A stretch of 47,204 nt of DNA from an uncultured Selenomonadaceae bacterium. Its GTDB lineage: Bacteria > Bacillota > Negativicutes > Selenomonadales > Selenomonadaceae. Every line of letters begins with the position of its first letter. Positions within the stretch are counted from its first letter, which is position 1. The notes under the pieces are model-generated. The model saw only the letters and a list, made by a program, of their open reading frames with translations. It was not told where the DNA came from and ran no database searches. Made by a program: the position numbers and the translations under genes. Of the stretch, positions 8,123-15,462 are shown piece by piece. The stretch spans positions 1-47,204 of the forward strand of contig CAJOHG010000015.1 in assembly GCA_905234395.1 (NCBI GenBank), read 5' to 3'.

Positions 8123-8567
8123 TGTCTAAAATTTCCAACGCAAACCGATATTTTTCCACGCGCTCCAAATCTTTTGCCGCAGGATTTTTCAGTCGCGACA
8201 AGTCGGAATTGTGATGAAGGTCGGCGGCTTTGACTTTGGCGGCAAGTTTATCGTTGCTGATTCGTTTGACGTATTCAAGGTAAGGCGTCTCGTCGTCGTG
8301 CGTCAAAAGTTTCAACGCTTGCAACTCTTCAGCCGTCAAAGGAATTTCCGTGCGCAAATCGTCCAAAGTTTTCGCGGTGTCCTCGGCAACGTCATGCAAC
8401 AGCGCAACGATAATCGCGGAAACATCATCGCCGACATTGCTCGCGACCGTCAACGGATGATTGATGTATTCAACGCCGCTCTTGTCGACTTGTCCCGCAT
8501 GAGCCTGCTTGGCGACTTCAAACGCCTTGCGAACTCTGGCGTCTTGATGTTCAGTAAAATTTTTCAT
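8097..8567 (-). CDS. HD-domain (p)ppGpp-hydrolase-like protein (MESH1/SpoT-type)
   Basis: A 156-residue single-domain HD protein. The N-terminal half shows RKAFEVAKQAHAGQ, INHPLTVAS and ALLHDVAEDT, the metal-binding H...HD pattern of the RelA/SpoT hydrolase domain, followed by LKLLTHDDETPYLEYVKRI and VKAADLHHNSDLSRL, where the last D completes the site. No synthetase domain is present. It is likely a small alarmone or nucleotide hydrolase. The ATG at 8567 is only weakly supported by a GAGCG upstream and lies 3 bases after the ACT gene stop, so translation is probably coupled. The 3' end runs into the duplicated copy and closes with DIETFDAIR. Confidence 0.82.
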   Translation of the reverse strand: MKNFTEHQDARVRKAFEVAKQAHAGQVDKSGVEYINHPLTVASNVGDDVSAIIVALLHDVAEDTAKTLDDLRTEIPLTAEELQALKLLTHDDETPYLEYVKRISNDKLAAKVKAADLHHNSDLSRLKNPAAKDLERVEKYRFALEILDIETFDAIR

Positions 8568-8570
8568 CGC

Positions 8571-8840
8571 TCAAATTTTGTGCATCGCGTCGAAAATATC
8601 TTGGTGTTGCGTCTTGATTTCAACGCCGATAGCCTCGCCTTGCGCGCGAAGTTTTTGTTGCAAGTCGACGAGCCGAATTTTAGTTTCGTTCGCCTCGGCA
8701 AAGAGAATCATGTTGAAAAAGCCGTTCAAGATATTTTGGTTGATGCTCAAAATGTTTACGTCGTTATCGGCAAGAATTTTCGTCACGCTTGCGATTATTC
8801 CAATGCGATCTTTTCCGACGACCGTCACGATTAATTTCAT
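8571..8840 (-). CDS. UPF0237 ACT-domain protein
   Basis: An 89-residue stand-alone ACT domain (MKLIVTVVGKDRIGIIASVTKILADNDVNILSI...), the usual length for UPF0237. ACT domains bind small molecules, usually amino acids, and act as allosteric sensors. ATG 8840 lies 7 bases after AGAAGG; the TTG two codons earlier touches the ribosome-binding site. Its usual partner UPF0210 is in the same transcription unit, with the HD gene between them. The ligand is unknown. Confidence 0.9.
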   Translation of the reverse strand: MKLIVTVVGKDRIGIIASVTKILADNDVNILSINQNILNGFFNMILFAEANETKIRLVDLQQKLRAQGEAIGVEIKTQHQDIFDAMHKI

Positions 8841-8856
8841 GTGCAAACCTTCTTTC

Positions 8857-9489
8857 CTAAAGCGATAAATTTTTCAGACGTGCAAAGCGCAATTCGTGCA
8901 GAGCAATCGGCGTGGCGGTAAACTCTTGCGCACTGTAAAGTTCGGAATATTTTTTGCGGCAATGCAGAACGCGTTTAACATAGTCGCGAGTTTCGGCGTA
9001 AGTAATTTTGTCGACGTCCGAAAAATTTTCGTTCCAATTATTTTTTTCCATCCAATCATAAACGTTTCCGCGCCCGGCATTGTACGCAGCCAGTGCCAAA
9101 ACGTCGTTGCCGTGAAATTCTTCTTCAAGCTCGGCAAGATACCACGTGCCGTAGCGAATGTTCGTGTCGGGTTCGCGCAAATTTTTCACGTCGTCGGCAA
9201 TTTCTTCGGGACGTTCGCCCAAACGATAAGCTATCCACGCCGCAGTTTCCGGCATGATTTGCATTAAACCGACCGCGCCGCTTTGAGACTGTGCCGCCTC
9301 CGAAAAATTGCTTTCGACTTTCATCACGGAGATTGCCAAAAATTTATCGACCTTCCAACGCGCCGAATAATTTTCAATCGTCGTGCGATACGGGAACGGA
9401 TACAGAAATTTTTTCTGAACGACGGGCAAACTTATCAAAAAATAAATCGCGAACATTGCCGCGCAGATTATCAAAAATTTTTTGAGCAT
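8857..9489 (-). CDS. Lytic murein transglycosylase (SLT domain)
   Basis: A 210-residue protein with an N-terminal hydrophobic segment (residues 3-22), so it is membrane-anchored or exported. The Slt-type lysozyme-like domain follows: the catalytic glutamate in MKVESNF, then SGAVGLMQIMPETA, the region NIRYGTWYLAEL and ALAAYNAGRGNVYDW. It cleaves the glycan strands of peptidoglycan in the periplasm. ATG 9489 is 7 bases after GGAGG, and a near-consensus promoter sits upstream (9517-9545). It is the first gene of the leftward operon and diverges from mlaE. Confidence 0.9.
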   Translation of the reverse strand: MLKKFLIICAAMFAIYFLISLPVVQKKFLYPFPYRTTIENYSARWKVDKFLAISVMKVESNFSEAAQSQSGAVGLMQIMPETAAWIAYRLGERPEEIADDVKNLREPDTNIRYGTWYLAELEEEFHGNDVLALAAYNAGRGNVYDWMEKNNWNENFSDVDKITYAETRDYVKRVLHCRKKYSELYSAQEFTATPIALHELRFARLKNLSL

Positions 9490-9516
9490 CGATTCACCTC
9501 CGACCGTTTTCAATGA

Positions 9517-9545
9517 ATTTTAAATGATTAATTTGTCACTGTCAA
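9517..9545 (-). promoter_or_regulatory. Sigma-70-type promoter for the leftward transglycosylase operon
   Basis: On the minus strand: TTGACA (9540-9545), a 17-base spacer, then TAAAAT (9517-9522), about 28 bases before the start codon at 9489. Confidence 0.75.
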
Positions 9546-9583
9546 ATTTTCTTGACGGCGGCGAAAAATTTTTTCACGCGCTA

Positions 9584-9613
9584 TTCATACGTCAATAAAT
9601 TTTATGTTATAAT
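9584..9613 (+). promoter_or_regulatory. Promoter for the mla/bam envelope operon
   Basis: A perfect TATAAT (9608-9613) has a weak TTCATA (9584-9589) 18 bases upstream. The AAAGGAGG ribosome-binding site follows, with TTG start at 9638. It diverges from the transglycosylase promoter. Confidence 0.55.
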
Positions 9614-9637
9614 GTCCCGTCGAAAGGAGGCACAACT

Positions 9638-10411
9638 TTGCTGACGAGATTTTTTGAGATAATCGGTGCGTTCATGATTAAACGCTTTGAAGAATTCGGC
9701 ACGATAATTTTGCTTTACGTCGACACAATGAAACAGCTCAAGCACAAGCCGCGAATTCGTCACATTGTCGCGCAGATGGCTCATCTCGGCGTTGACTCGT
9801 TGACAATCGTATCGTTGACGTTGCTGTTCACGGGCGTAGTTTTCACGTTGCAGACGGCTCACGAATTTATACGTTTCGGCGCACAATCGACTGTCGGCGG
9901 AATTATCGCCATTGCCATTGGCAGAGAACTCGGCCCGGTTTTAGTCGGCGTAGTTTGCGCGGGCAGAGTCGGTGCGGCGATAACTGCAGAGATCAGCACA
10001 ATGAAAGTTACCGAACAAATTGACGCGCTCAAAGTTATGGCGGTCAGTCCCGTGAATTATCTGATTGTCCCGCGAATGATCGCCTGCATGATCGCCGTGC
10101 CGATTCTGACTGTTTTTGGCGATATCATCGGCGTGGCGGGCGGCTGGGTTGTTGCGACGCAGTACTCCGGCATAAGCTCTTATGTCTTCATGAATTCGAT
10201 TAAAGTTTTCGCGACGATTTACGACTTGACGGGCGGAATGATTAAGGCGATTTTTTTCGGCAATGTTATCGCGGTGCTCGGCTGCTACTACGGCTTGAAT
10301 TGTCCCGACGGCGCGGAAGGTGTCGGCATTGCCACGACTCGCACGGTCGTCACGTCGATTATCGTTATTTTTATCCTGAACGCTCTGTTGACTTTTATCA
10401 TTTACAGGTGA
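9638..10411 (+). CDS. mlaE: MlaE-family phospholipid ABC transporter permease
   Basis: A 257-residue integral membrane protein with about five to six hydrophobic segments. The family signature is present: TLQTAHEFIRFGA, IAIGRELGPVLVGVVCAGRVGAA, EISTMKVTEQIDALKVMAV and the P-R region after it. It is the permease of the MCE/Mla system, which moves phospholipids between inner and outer membrane. The TTG start at 9638 lies 7-8 bases after GGAGG. The stop is 3 bases before the truncated mlaF copy. In diderm Firmicutes the Mla system lacks MlaA, B and C, and none is seen here. Confidence 0.93.
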   Translation: MLTRFFEIIGAFMIKRFEEFGTIILLYVDTMKQLKHKPRIRHIVAQMAHLGVDSLTIVSLTLLFTGVVFTLQTAHEFIRFGAQSTVGGIIAIAIGRELGPVLVGVVCAGRVGAAITAEISTMKVTEQIDALKVMAVSPVNYLIVPRMIACMIAVPILTVFGDIIGVAGGWVVATQYSGISSYVFMNSIKVFATIYDLTGGMIKAIFFGNVIAVLGCYYGLNCPDGAEGVGIATTRTVVTSIIVIFILNALLTFIIYR

Positions 10412-10414
10412 CGC

Positions 10415-10627
10415 ATGATTAAGCTCATTAACGTAACAAAAATTTTCGGCAAGAAGGTCGCGCTCAAAAGCATAAACCTTGAAATTGCCGACGGTGAAAC
10501 GCTCGCGATTATCGGCGGCTCCGGCTCCGGCAAATCAACTCTTCTGCGCTTGATGATCGGTCTGATTCAACCGACGAGCGGCGAAATTTGGATTGGCAAC
10601 GACGAAATTAGCCTCGTTCATGCGTAA
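10415..10627 (+). pseudogene. Truncated duplicate of mlaF (first 66 codons)
   Basis: The 70-residue frame repeats the first 66 codons of mlaF, including the Walker A motif GGSGSGKST, and then ends LVHA-stop. The offset to the full gene is 237 bases. About ten or more codons differ between the two copies and all the differences I found are synonymous. It carries its own AGGTG ribosome-binding site and start, so it may be translated. It lacks the signature motif, Walker B and H-loop and cannot be a complete ATPase. A junction duplication that preserved the mlaE-mlaF coupling is the simplest reading. Confidence 0.8.
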
Positions 10628-10651
10628 AAAATTTTTTGCTCTGGTGTAAAG

Positions 10652-11377
10652 ATGATTAAACTTATCAACGTAACAAAAATTTTCGGCAAGAAGGTCGCGC
10701 TCAAAAGCATAAACCTCGAAATTGCCGACGGTGAAACGCTCGCGATTATCGGCGGCTCCGGCAGCGGCAAATCAACTCTCCTGCGATTGATGATCGGGCT
10801 GATTCAACCGACGAGCGGCGAAATTTGGATTGGCAACGATGAAATTTCTCGCCTTGACGAAAAAGAAATGATGCGTATTCGTCTTCGCATGGGAATGGTT
10901 TTTCAATACAGCGCACTGTTCGATTCAATGACGGTCGGCGATAACGTTGCCTTCGGTCTCATCGAACATACTGACTTCAGTCGCGAAAAGATTAACGCCA
11001 TTGTGCATGAAAAACTTCATCAAGTCGGTCTCGAAGGCGTGGAAAATCGTATGCCCAATGAACTTTCCGGCGGCATGAAAAAAAGAGTTTCATTGGCGCG
11101 AGCGATTGCTTTCGGCCCGGAAATTATTTTCTACGACGAACCTTCAAGCGGACTTGATCCCGTCACGACGACAAAAATTGACGACTTGATTATCGAGACG
11201 CAACGGGCTTTGAACGTCACAAGCATTGTCGTTACGCATGATATGGTCAGCGCGTGCCGCATTGCCGACAGAATTGCGATGGTTTACAATGGCGAACTCA
11301 TTGCCGTCGATACGCCCGACAACTTCAAAAAAATTCAAGACGAGCGCGTCAAGGCGTTCTTCCGAATCATTGATTGA
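10652..11377 (+). CDS. mlaF: MlaF-family phospholipid ABC transporter ATPase
   Basis: A 241-residue ABC ATPase. Walker [10 protein letters not shown] is at about residues 34-42, a Q-loop follows (MVFQYSALFDSMTV), the signature motif is ELSGGMKKRVSLARA, Walker B is IIFYDEPSSGLDP and the H-loop is VVTHDM. The GMVFQYSALFDS and SGGMKKRV segments are typical of MlaF. It powers MlaE/MlaD lipid transport at the inner membrane. No clear ribosome-binding site precedes ATG 10652 apart from the GGTG a few bases upstream. The TGA stop overlaps the ribosome-binding site of the restriction gene. Confidence 0.93.
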   Translation: MIKLINVTKIFGKKVALKSINLEIADGETLAIIGGSGSGKSTLLRLMIGLIQPTSGEIWIGNDEISRLDEKEMMRIRLRMGMVFQYSALFDSMTVGDNVAFGLIEHTDFSREKINAIVHEKLHQVGLEGVENRMPNELSGGMKKRVSLARAIAFGPEIIFYDEPSSGLDPVTTTKIDDLIIETQRALNVTSIVVTHDMVSACRIADRIAMVYNGELIAVDTPDNFKKIQDERVKAFFRIID

Positions 11378-11389
11378 GGAGATGATTTT

Positions 11390-12169
11390 GTGGCTAACAT
11401 AATCGACGCGATTGTAACTCTCGTTAAGAGAAATAATTTTTCCCTTAAAGATTTAAACGTTGGCAACAATCGGGCAAACAGTCGCAGTGATGCATTGGAG
11501 CTTTACGTTAAAAATCTTTTCGCCAATACATTTGATTGCGTTGAAACCGAACGTTTGGAGCGATGGAATAAAATTTTTTCATGGCTCGGCAACAGTTCAA
11601 ATCCTCCGGACTTCATGCTAAAAGGCGGGGACGCCGTGGAAGTCAAAAAAATTGAATCCAACGACGCCGCTATAGCTCTTAACAGCAGTTATCCCAAGCA
11701 CACGCTCAAAAGTTCAAGTCCGCTCATTTCAAATGCTTGTCGTACGGCTGAAAATTGGAAGGAGAAAGATATAATCTATACGGTCGGCGTCGTCAAAGGC
11801 ATCAGTTTGAAAAATCTTTGTATGCTTTATGGTCAAGATTATTGCGCATCCGAAGAATTTTATAGGCAAGCCGCATTAAAATCTTTAGACCCGCTCGGAA
11901 TAACTCGTGCAAAAAACTTTTTATATCAAATTGAAAATCCATGGAGAGTTTTCGGTTACGTCTATCAACAAAACGTGCACGCCAATTTCAATTTTATGTG
12001 TCTCATCAATTCGAGAATGTGGGCGACGTTGAAAAATCGCGCGGAATTACTCAAGCTCCAAAAAGATTATCCGACATTGCAAATCGTCGATAAGCAGATA
12101 AAAAATCCCGATAATCCCGCTGAACTCCGCGATGCAAAACTTATAACTTACACTTTGGAGCGTCTTTGA
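11390..12169 (+). CDS. Type II restriction endonuclease, NgoPII family
   Basis: A 259-residue protein with strong resemblance to R.NgoPII-type enzymes. The N-terminal IIDAI start, the NNRANSRSDALELYVKNLFA block, NSSNPPDFMLKGGDAVEVKKI (a PD-(D/E)XK catalytic core: D in PPD, then E-V-K) and ALNSSYPKHTL, KDIIYTVGVVKG and YGQDYCA follow in order. Known family members cut GGCC; the site here is inferred. A GAGGAG ribosome-binding site precedes GTG 11390. It lies inside the mla operon between mlaF and mlaD, and the matching methyltransferase survives only as a C-terminal stump, which makes its activity questionable unless GGCC is protected otherwise. Confidence 0.85.
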   Translation: MANIIDAIVTLVKRNNFSLKDLNVGNNRANSRSDALELYVKNLFANTFDCVETERLERWNKIFSWLGNSSNPPDFMLKGGDAVEVKKIESNDAAIALNSSYPKHTLKSSSPLISNACRTAENWKEKDIIYTVGVVKGISLKNLCMLYGQDYCASEEFYRQAALKSLDPLGITRAKNFLYQIENPWRVFGYVYQQNVHANFNFMCLINSRMWATLKNRAELLKLQKDYPTLQIVDKQIKNPDNPAELRDAKLITYTLERL

Positions 12170-12675
12170 TGCTGAATTATCAACTTTTCCCGCGCTCAAA
12201 TGCTTTGACAACAAAAATTCAAGATGTGATAAATTGTTTCGCCGTCGAGTATGATAAGATTAACTCGGCAATGCATAATCTGAAATCCGACGAAGTTTTG
12301 AAGATAATCGCGCCACATCTTATGAAAATCGGCTTTACCGTCGAGACAGGAAAATCTGCGTCGGCAAAAATAATTATTCCCGTTTTATTCGGTATGAATA
12401 ATCGCGTCGACAAAGCTTTTAACGCAGATGCTTTAAGCAGCGACGGAAAAATTGTTATTGAAGTCGAAGCGGGCAGAGCGACCGAGAATAATCAGTTTCT
12501 TAAGGACTTATTTCAAGCTTGCATGATGTTTGATGTGGAGTATTTAGTTTTAGCGGTTAGAAATGACTATAGAGGACACAAAGATTTTGAGATTGTTTAT
12601 ACGTTTTTGGAGACGCTTTACATATCAAACAGGATAAAATTGCCATTGAAAGGAATTTTACTTATCGGCTACTAA
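12169..12675 (+). CDS. Putative PD-(D/E)XK nuclease-like protein next to the restriction gene
   Basis: A 168-residue soluble protein that I do not recognise as a named family. A central stretch reads [32 protein letters not shown]. The acidic residue followed by a hydrophobic strand carrying E-x-E is reminiscent of the restriction-endonuclease-like fold, in which E-x-K is the common form. ATG 12169 overlaps the restriction gene's stop (TGATG) and has GGAG 8 bases upstream, so the two are translationally coupled. Context suggests a restriction-associated role or a second nuclease. This is inference. Confidence 0.55.
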   Translation: MLNYQLFPRSNALTTKIQDVINCFAVEYDKINSAMHNLKSDEVLKIIAPHLMKIGFTVETGKSASAKIIIPVLFGMNNRVDKAFNADALSSDGKIVIEVEAGRATENNQFLKDLFQACMMFDVEYLVLAVRNDYRGHKDFEIVYTFLETLYISNRIKLPLKGILLIGY

Positions 12676-12680
12676 TTGCC

Positions 12681-13064
12681 ATGAAAAATTTTCATAACGC
12701 TCAAGCCAAAAATAACAACGAATTTTTTACGGGGACATTCTCGACAATTTTCATGAGCCGCAACCGTGTAAAGTCGTGGGATGAGCAAGCCTTCACCGTT
12801 CAAGCGTCAGGGCGTCATTGCCAACTGCACCCGCAAGCTCCCAAAATGGTTTTCGTCAGCCAAAACGATCGCCGCTTTGTGAAAGGTAAAGAACATTTAT
12901 ATCGGCGCATGACAGTCAGAGAAATTGCTCGCGTTCAAGGTTTTCCCGACGATTTCAAATTCGTTTACTCAAATGTCAATGACGCTTACAAGATGATTGG
13001 CAATGCTGTTCCCGTGCCGCTTGCATACGAAATTGCAGTTGCCATCAAAAATCATTTGTCATAA
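12681..13064 (+). pseudogene. C-terminal remnant of a C5 cytosine DNA methyltransferase
   Basis: The 127-residue frame matches only the end of a C5 DNA methyltransferase of the HaeIII/NgoPII type: motif IX ([13 protein letters not shown]), [31 protein letters not shown] and motif X ([16 protein letters not shown]). The catalytic PC of motif IV, the ENV of motif VI and the SAM-binding motif I are missing, and the sequence upstream encodes a different protein. ATG 12681 has no good ribosome-binding site. I interpret it as the stump of the cognate methylase. A split methyltransferase is possible only if the other half lies elsewhere. Confidence 0.8.
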
Positions 13065-13088
13065 AAATTTTTTTCAGGAGGTGTGGCA

Positions 13089-14393
13089 ATGTCAGTTGAA
13101 GCGAAAGTCGGTGCGTTTACGGTCGGCGGATTAATGCTCTTGGGTGGCGCGACGGCAGGTTTAGGAAATTTTCATTTCGGACCGAGCAGCGATTATACCG
13201 TGTACGCGGGCTTTAATCAGGTTATCGGACTTCAACAGCAGTCGGACGTTCGATTGAGCGGCGTGCTCGTCGGCAAGGTCGTCAAAATTGCCAACGACGG
13301 CAAAGGCGTTACCGTAACGATGGATATTAATTCGGATGTGAAAATTCCCAAGCAGTCCAAAGTTACAATCGCCTCAAGCGGCGTTATGGGCGACAAGTTC
13401 ATAAATTTCCAACCGAAAGTTGATAACGGCGAATATCTCAAAGAAGGCGACTATCTTCACGGCGTGGAAGAAGGCAACATGGATTCTGTTTTCGACGGGC
13501 TTACAAAGGTTTTGGAAAAAGTTGAAGAGCTTTTGTTTGACATGAACGCGATTGTCGGCGACGATACCTTTAAACAATCCGTCGTCGAGATGAGCAAGAA
13601 CATGAAGGACACTTCCGAGCACATGAAGGGCATGATGGCTTCACTGGAGAAAGTTGCCGTCAACAACGAGCAAAACTTTAACGATATGATTCTGCAACTT
13701 GACGACACTCTTAAAGGCATGAACAGAACTATGGCGAACGTCGAACACATCACGGAGAACATCGACAAATTCGCGGGCGATCCGCAAACTGCCGCGAGCT
13801 TGAAAGAGGCTCTTGATAATGTCGTCACCACGTCGAAAAATGTTGCGTCCATGGCGGAGAACATGAACAAATTCGCTGGTGATCCGCAAGTCGCAGAAGA
13901 TCTTAAAGCAACCATTGGAAATGCCCGTTCCATTTCGGAACGTGCCGATAAAATTTTGGGCAAAGTGCAAGGTGCAACCGATAAAGCTTCAAAGATTGAC
14001 GTAAAGCCCTCGGTTGATATACTATACAGCGGCAAAGCTCACGATTGGAATACGAATTTTAATCTCAACGTGACAAGCGACGATACGTCTTTGATTCTCG
14101 GCGCGGAAGATATTGGCGACGGCACGAAATTAAATCTGCAGGGCGGCAAAAAATTCAACAAGGATTTCGGAGCACGGGCAGGAATTATCGCGGGCAAGCC
14201 GGGCATCGGACTCGACGCTTACGCCGGCAAAAGATGGAAATTCTCCGCCGAAGCTTACGACCCTAACGACGGCAAAATTCGTCTCAAGTCGCAGTATCGC
14301 GTTGCCGATTCAACTTACATTCTCGGCGAATGGCACAGTCTCAATAAGAAAGAGGACCAGGCGTTTTATTTCGGCATCAAGCAAGAATTTTGA
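13089..14393 (+). CDS. mlaD: MlaD-like MCE-domain protein with predicted C-terminal beta-barrel
   Basis: A 434-residue protein. Residues 8-30 form an inner-membrane anchor (VGAFTVGGLMLLGGATAGL). The MCE domain covers about 38-115 (YAGFNQVIGLQQQSDVRLSGVLVGKV, SGVMGDKFINF). A long helical region follows with two imperfect repeats ending NxxKFAGDPQxAxxLK. Residues 305-434 alternate polar and hydrophobic residues and end IKQEF, as in outer-membrane strands. In Veillonella such an MlaD spans the envelope as a lipid bridge without MlaA or MlaC, and I infer the same here. ATG 13089 is 7 bases after AGGAGG. It is cut off from mlaEF by the restriction insertion. Confidence 0.88.
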   Translation: MSVEAKVGAFTVGGLMLLGGATAGLGNFHFGPSSDYTVYAGFNQVIGLQQQSDVRLSGVLVGKVVKIANDGKGVTVTMDINSDVKIPKQSKVTIASSGVMGDKFINFQPKVDNGEYLKEGDYLHGVEEGNMDSVFDGLTKVLEKVEELLFDMNAIVGDDTFKQSVVEMSKNMKDTSEHMKGMMASLEKVAVNNEQNFNDMILQLDDTLKGMNRTMANVEHITENIDKFAGDPQTAASLKEALDNVVTTSKNVASMAENMNKFAGDPQVAEDLKATIGNARSISERADKILGKVQGATDKASKIDVKPSVDILYSGKAHDWNTNFNLNVTSDDTSLILGAEDIGDGTKLNLQGGKKFNKDFGARAGIIAGKPGIGLDAYAGKRWKFSAEAYDPNDGKIRLKSQYRVADSTYILGEWHSLNKKEDQAFYFGIKQEF

Positions 14394-14412
14394 CAACTTA
14401 GGGATTTGAGTT

Positions 14413-15450
14413 ATGAAAAATTTTTTGGCTTACACGTTGCTCCTCGTGACGACAATTTTTTTTGCGGCGTGCACAAATGAAAAGCCCGTTGAAGTCACAA
14501 CCGCGCAAGTTATTTCTGTCGAAGGAACAATGTCCATCTCGCATGACGGGAAATTTTCCTTGAGCGGCGAACAAAAAATTTTATCGCCAATATCGGGCAC
14601 GGTTGTCGAAACTTTTTTTGAACGCGGACAGGAAGTCACAGAAGGTCAACCGCTCTTTAAAATCGGTAGGCAACAAGATGAAACGGCTCTCTTGCAGGCA
14701 AAAGCGGCTCTCGGCGAATCAATGGCGGCTCTTGCACGCGAACACGCCGAACTCGCTCAAGCAGAGATTCAATTTCGCAACAAAGCCGTCACCGCGCAGG
14801 AAGTCGACGATAAAAAATTCGCAGTCAATCAACGTCAAACCGAAGTCGACGAACGCAAAGCCGCTCTTGAAAATTTGCAGAACGATTCGGCGGCGGGAAT
14901 GATTAACGCTCCGTCAACGGGTCACATCGGCTTTGAAAGCGTTGCACTCGGCGCGACGGTCACTGCAAATGAAACTGTCCTTGCTCAAATCGGCAACACC
15001 GATCCAATCGCCGTTCGACCGAAAATTTCTGCGGAGGAACGTCAACTTCTTGAATCATCGGACGCGTTGAAAATCACGCTCAAACTTTCCGACGGCTCGA
15101 CTTATCCTCGCACGGGCAAGTTGAATTTTCCGGCGAACTCGGAAGTTGCCGTGACCTTTGACAATCCAATCGGTCTGTTGCTTTTGGGCGACGAGGCTCA
15201 CATAACGATTGACGGCATCAAAGTTCCGTACACTGTGCTCGTCCCGGAAAATGCGATTCAAATTCGCGGCGGAGACAATTATGTTTTCGCTGTCGATTCA
15301 GATAAAACGGCCGCCTTGAAAAAAATTTCGCTCGGCGGCAAGCTCGGAAACTTTTTTGTTGTCAATGACGGCTTGAAGGCGGGCGATTCGGTTGTTGTCG
15401 AAGGCTTGACCAATCTGCGCGACGGCACGCCGGTTGAATTTAGGAAGTAG
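14413..15450 (+). CDS. HlyD/RND-type periplasmic adaptor lipoprotein
   Basis: A 345-residue lipoprotein: the signal peptide ends with lipobox FAAC at about residue 20. The lipoyl half-motif SPISGTVVETFFERGQEVTEGQPLFKI, a helical hairpin (about 90-160, rich in A, E and Q), the returning half with NAPSTGHIGFESV and a beta-barrel/membrane-proximal part (VLVPENAIQIRGGDNYVF, VVEGLTNLRDGTPVEF) follow the membrane-fusion-protein order. It would join an inner-membrane pump to TolC. No RND or ABC pump gene is adjacent, so it may serve the Mla/TolC machinery or a pump encoded elsewhere. It is tightly packed in the envelope operon. Confidence 0.88.
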   Translation: MKNFLAYTLLLVTTIFFAACTNEKPVEVTTAQVISVEGTMSISHDGKFSLSGEQKILSPISGTVVETFFERGQEVTEGQPLFKIGRQQDETALLQAKAALGESMAALAREHAELAQAEIQFRNKAVTAQEVDDKKFAVNQRQTEVDERKAALENLQNDSAAGMINAPSTGHIGFESVALGATVTANETVLAQIGNTDPIAVRPKISAEERQLLESSDALKITLKLSDGSTYPRTGKLNFPANSEVAVTFDNPIGLLLLGDEAHITIDGIKVPYTVLVPENAIQIRGGDNYVFAVDSDKTAALKKISLGGKLGNFFVVNDGLKAGDSVVVEGLTNLRDGTPVEFRK

Positions 15451-15462
15451 GGAGAGATTGAG

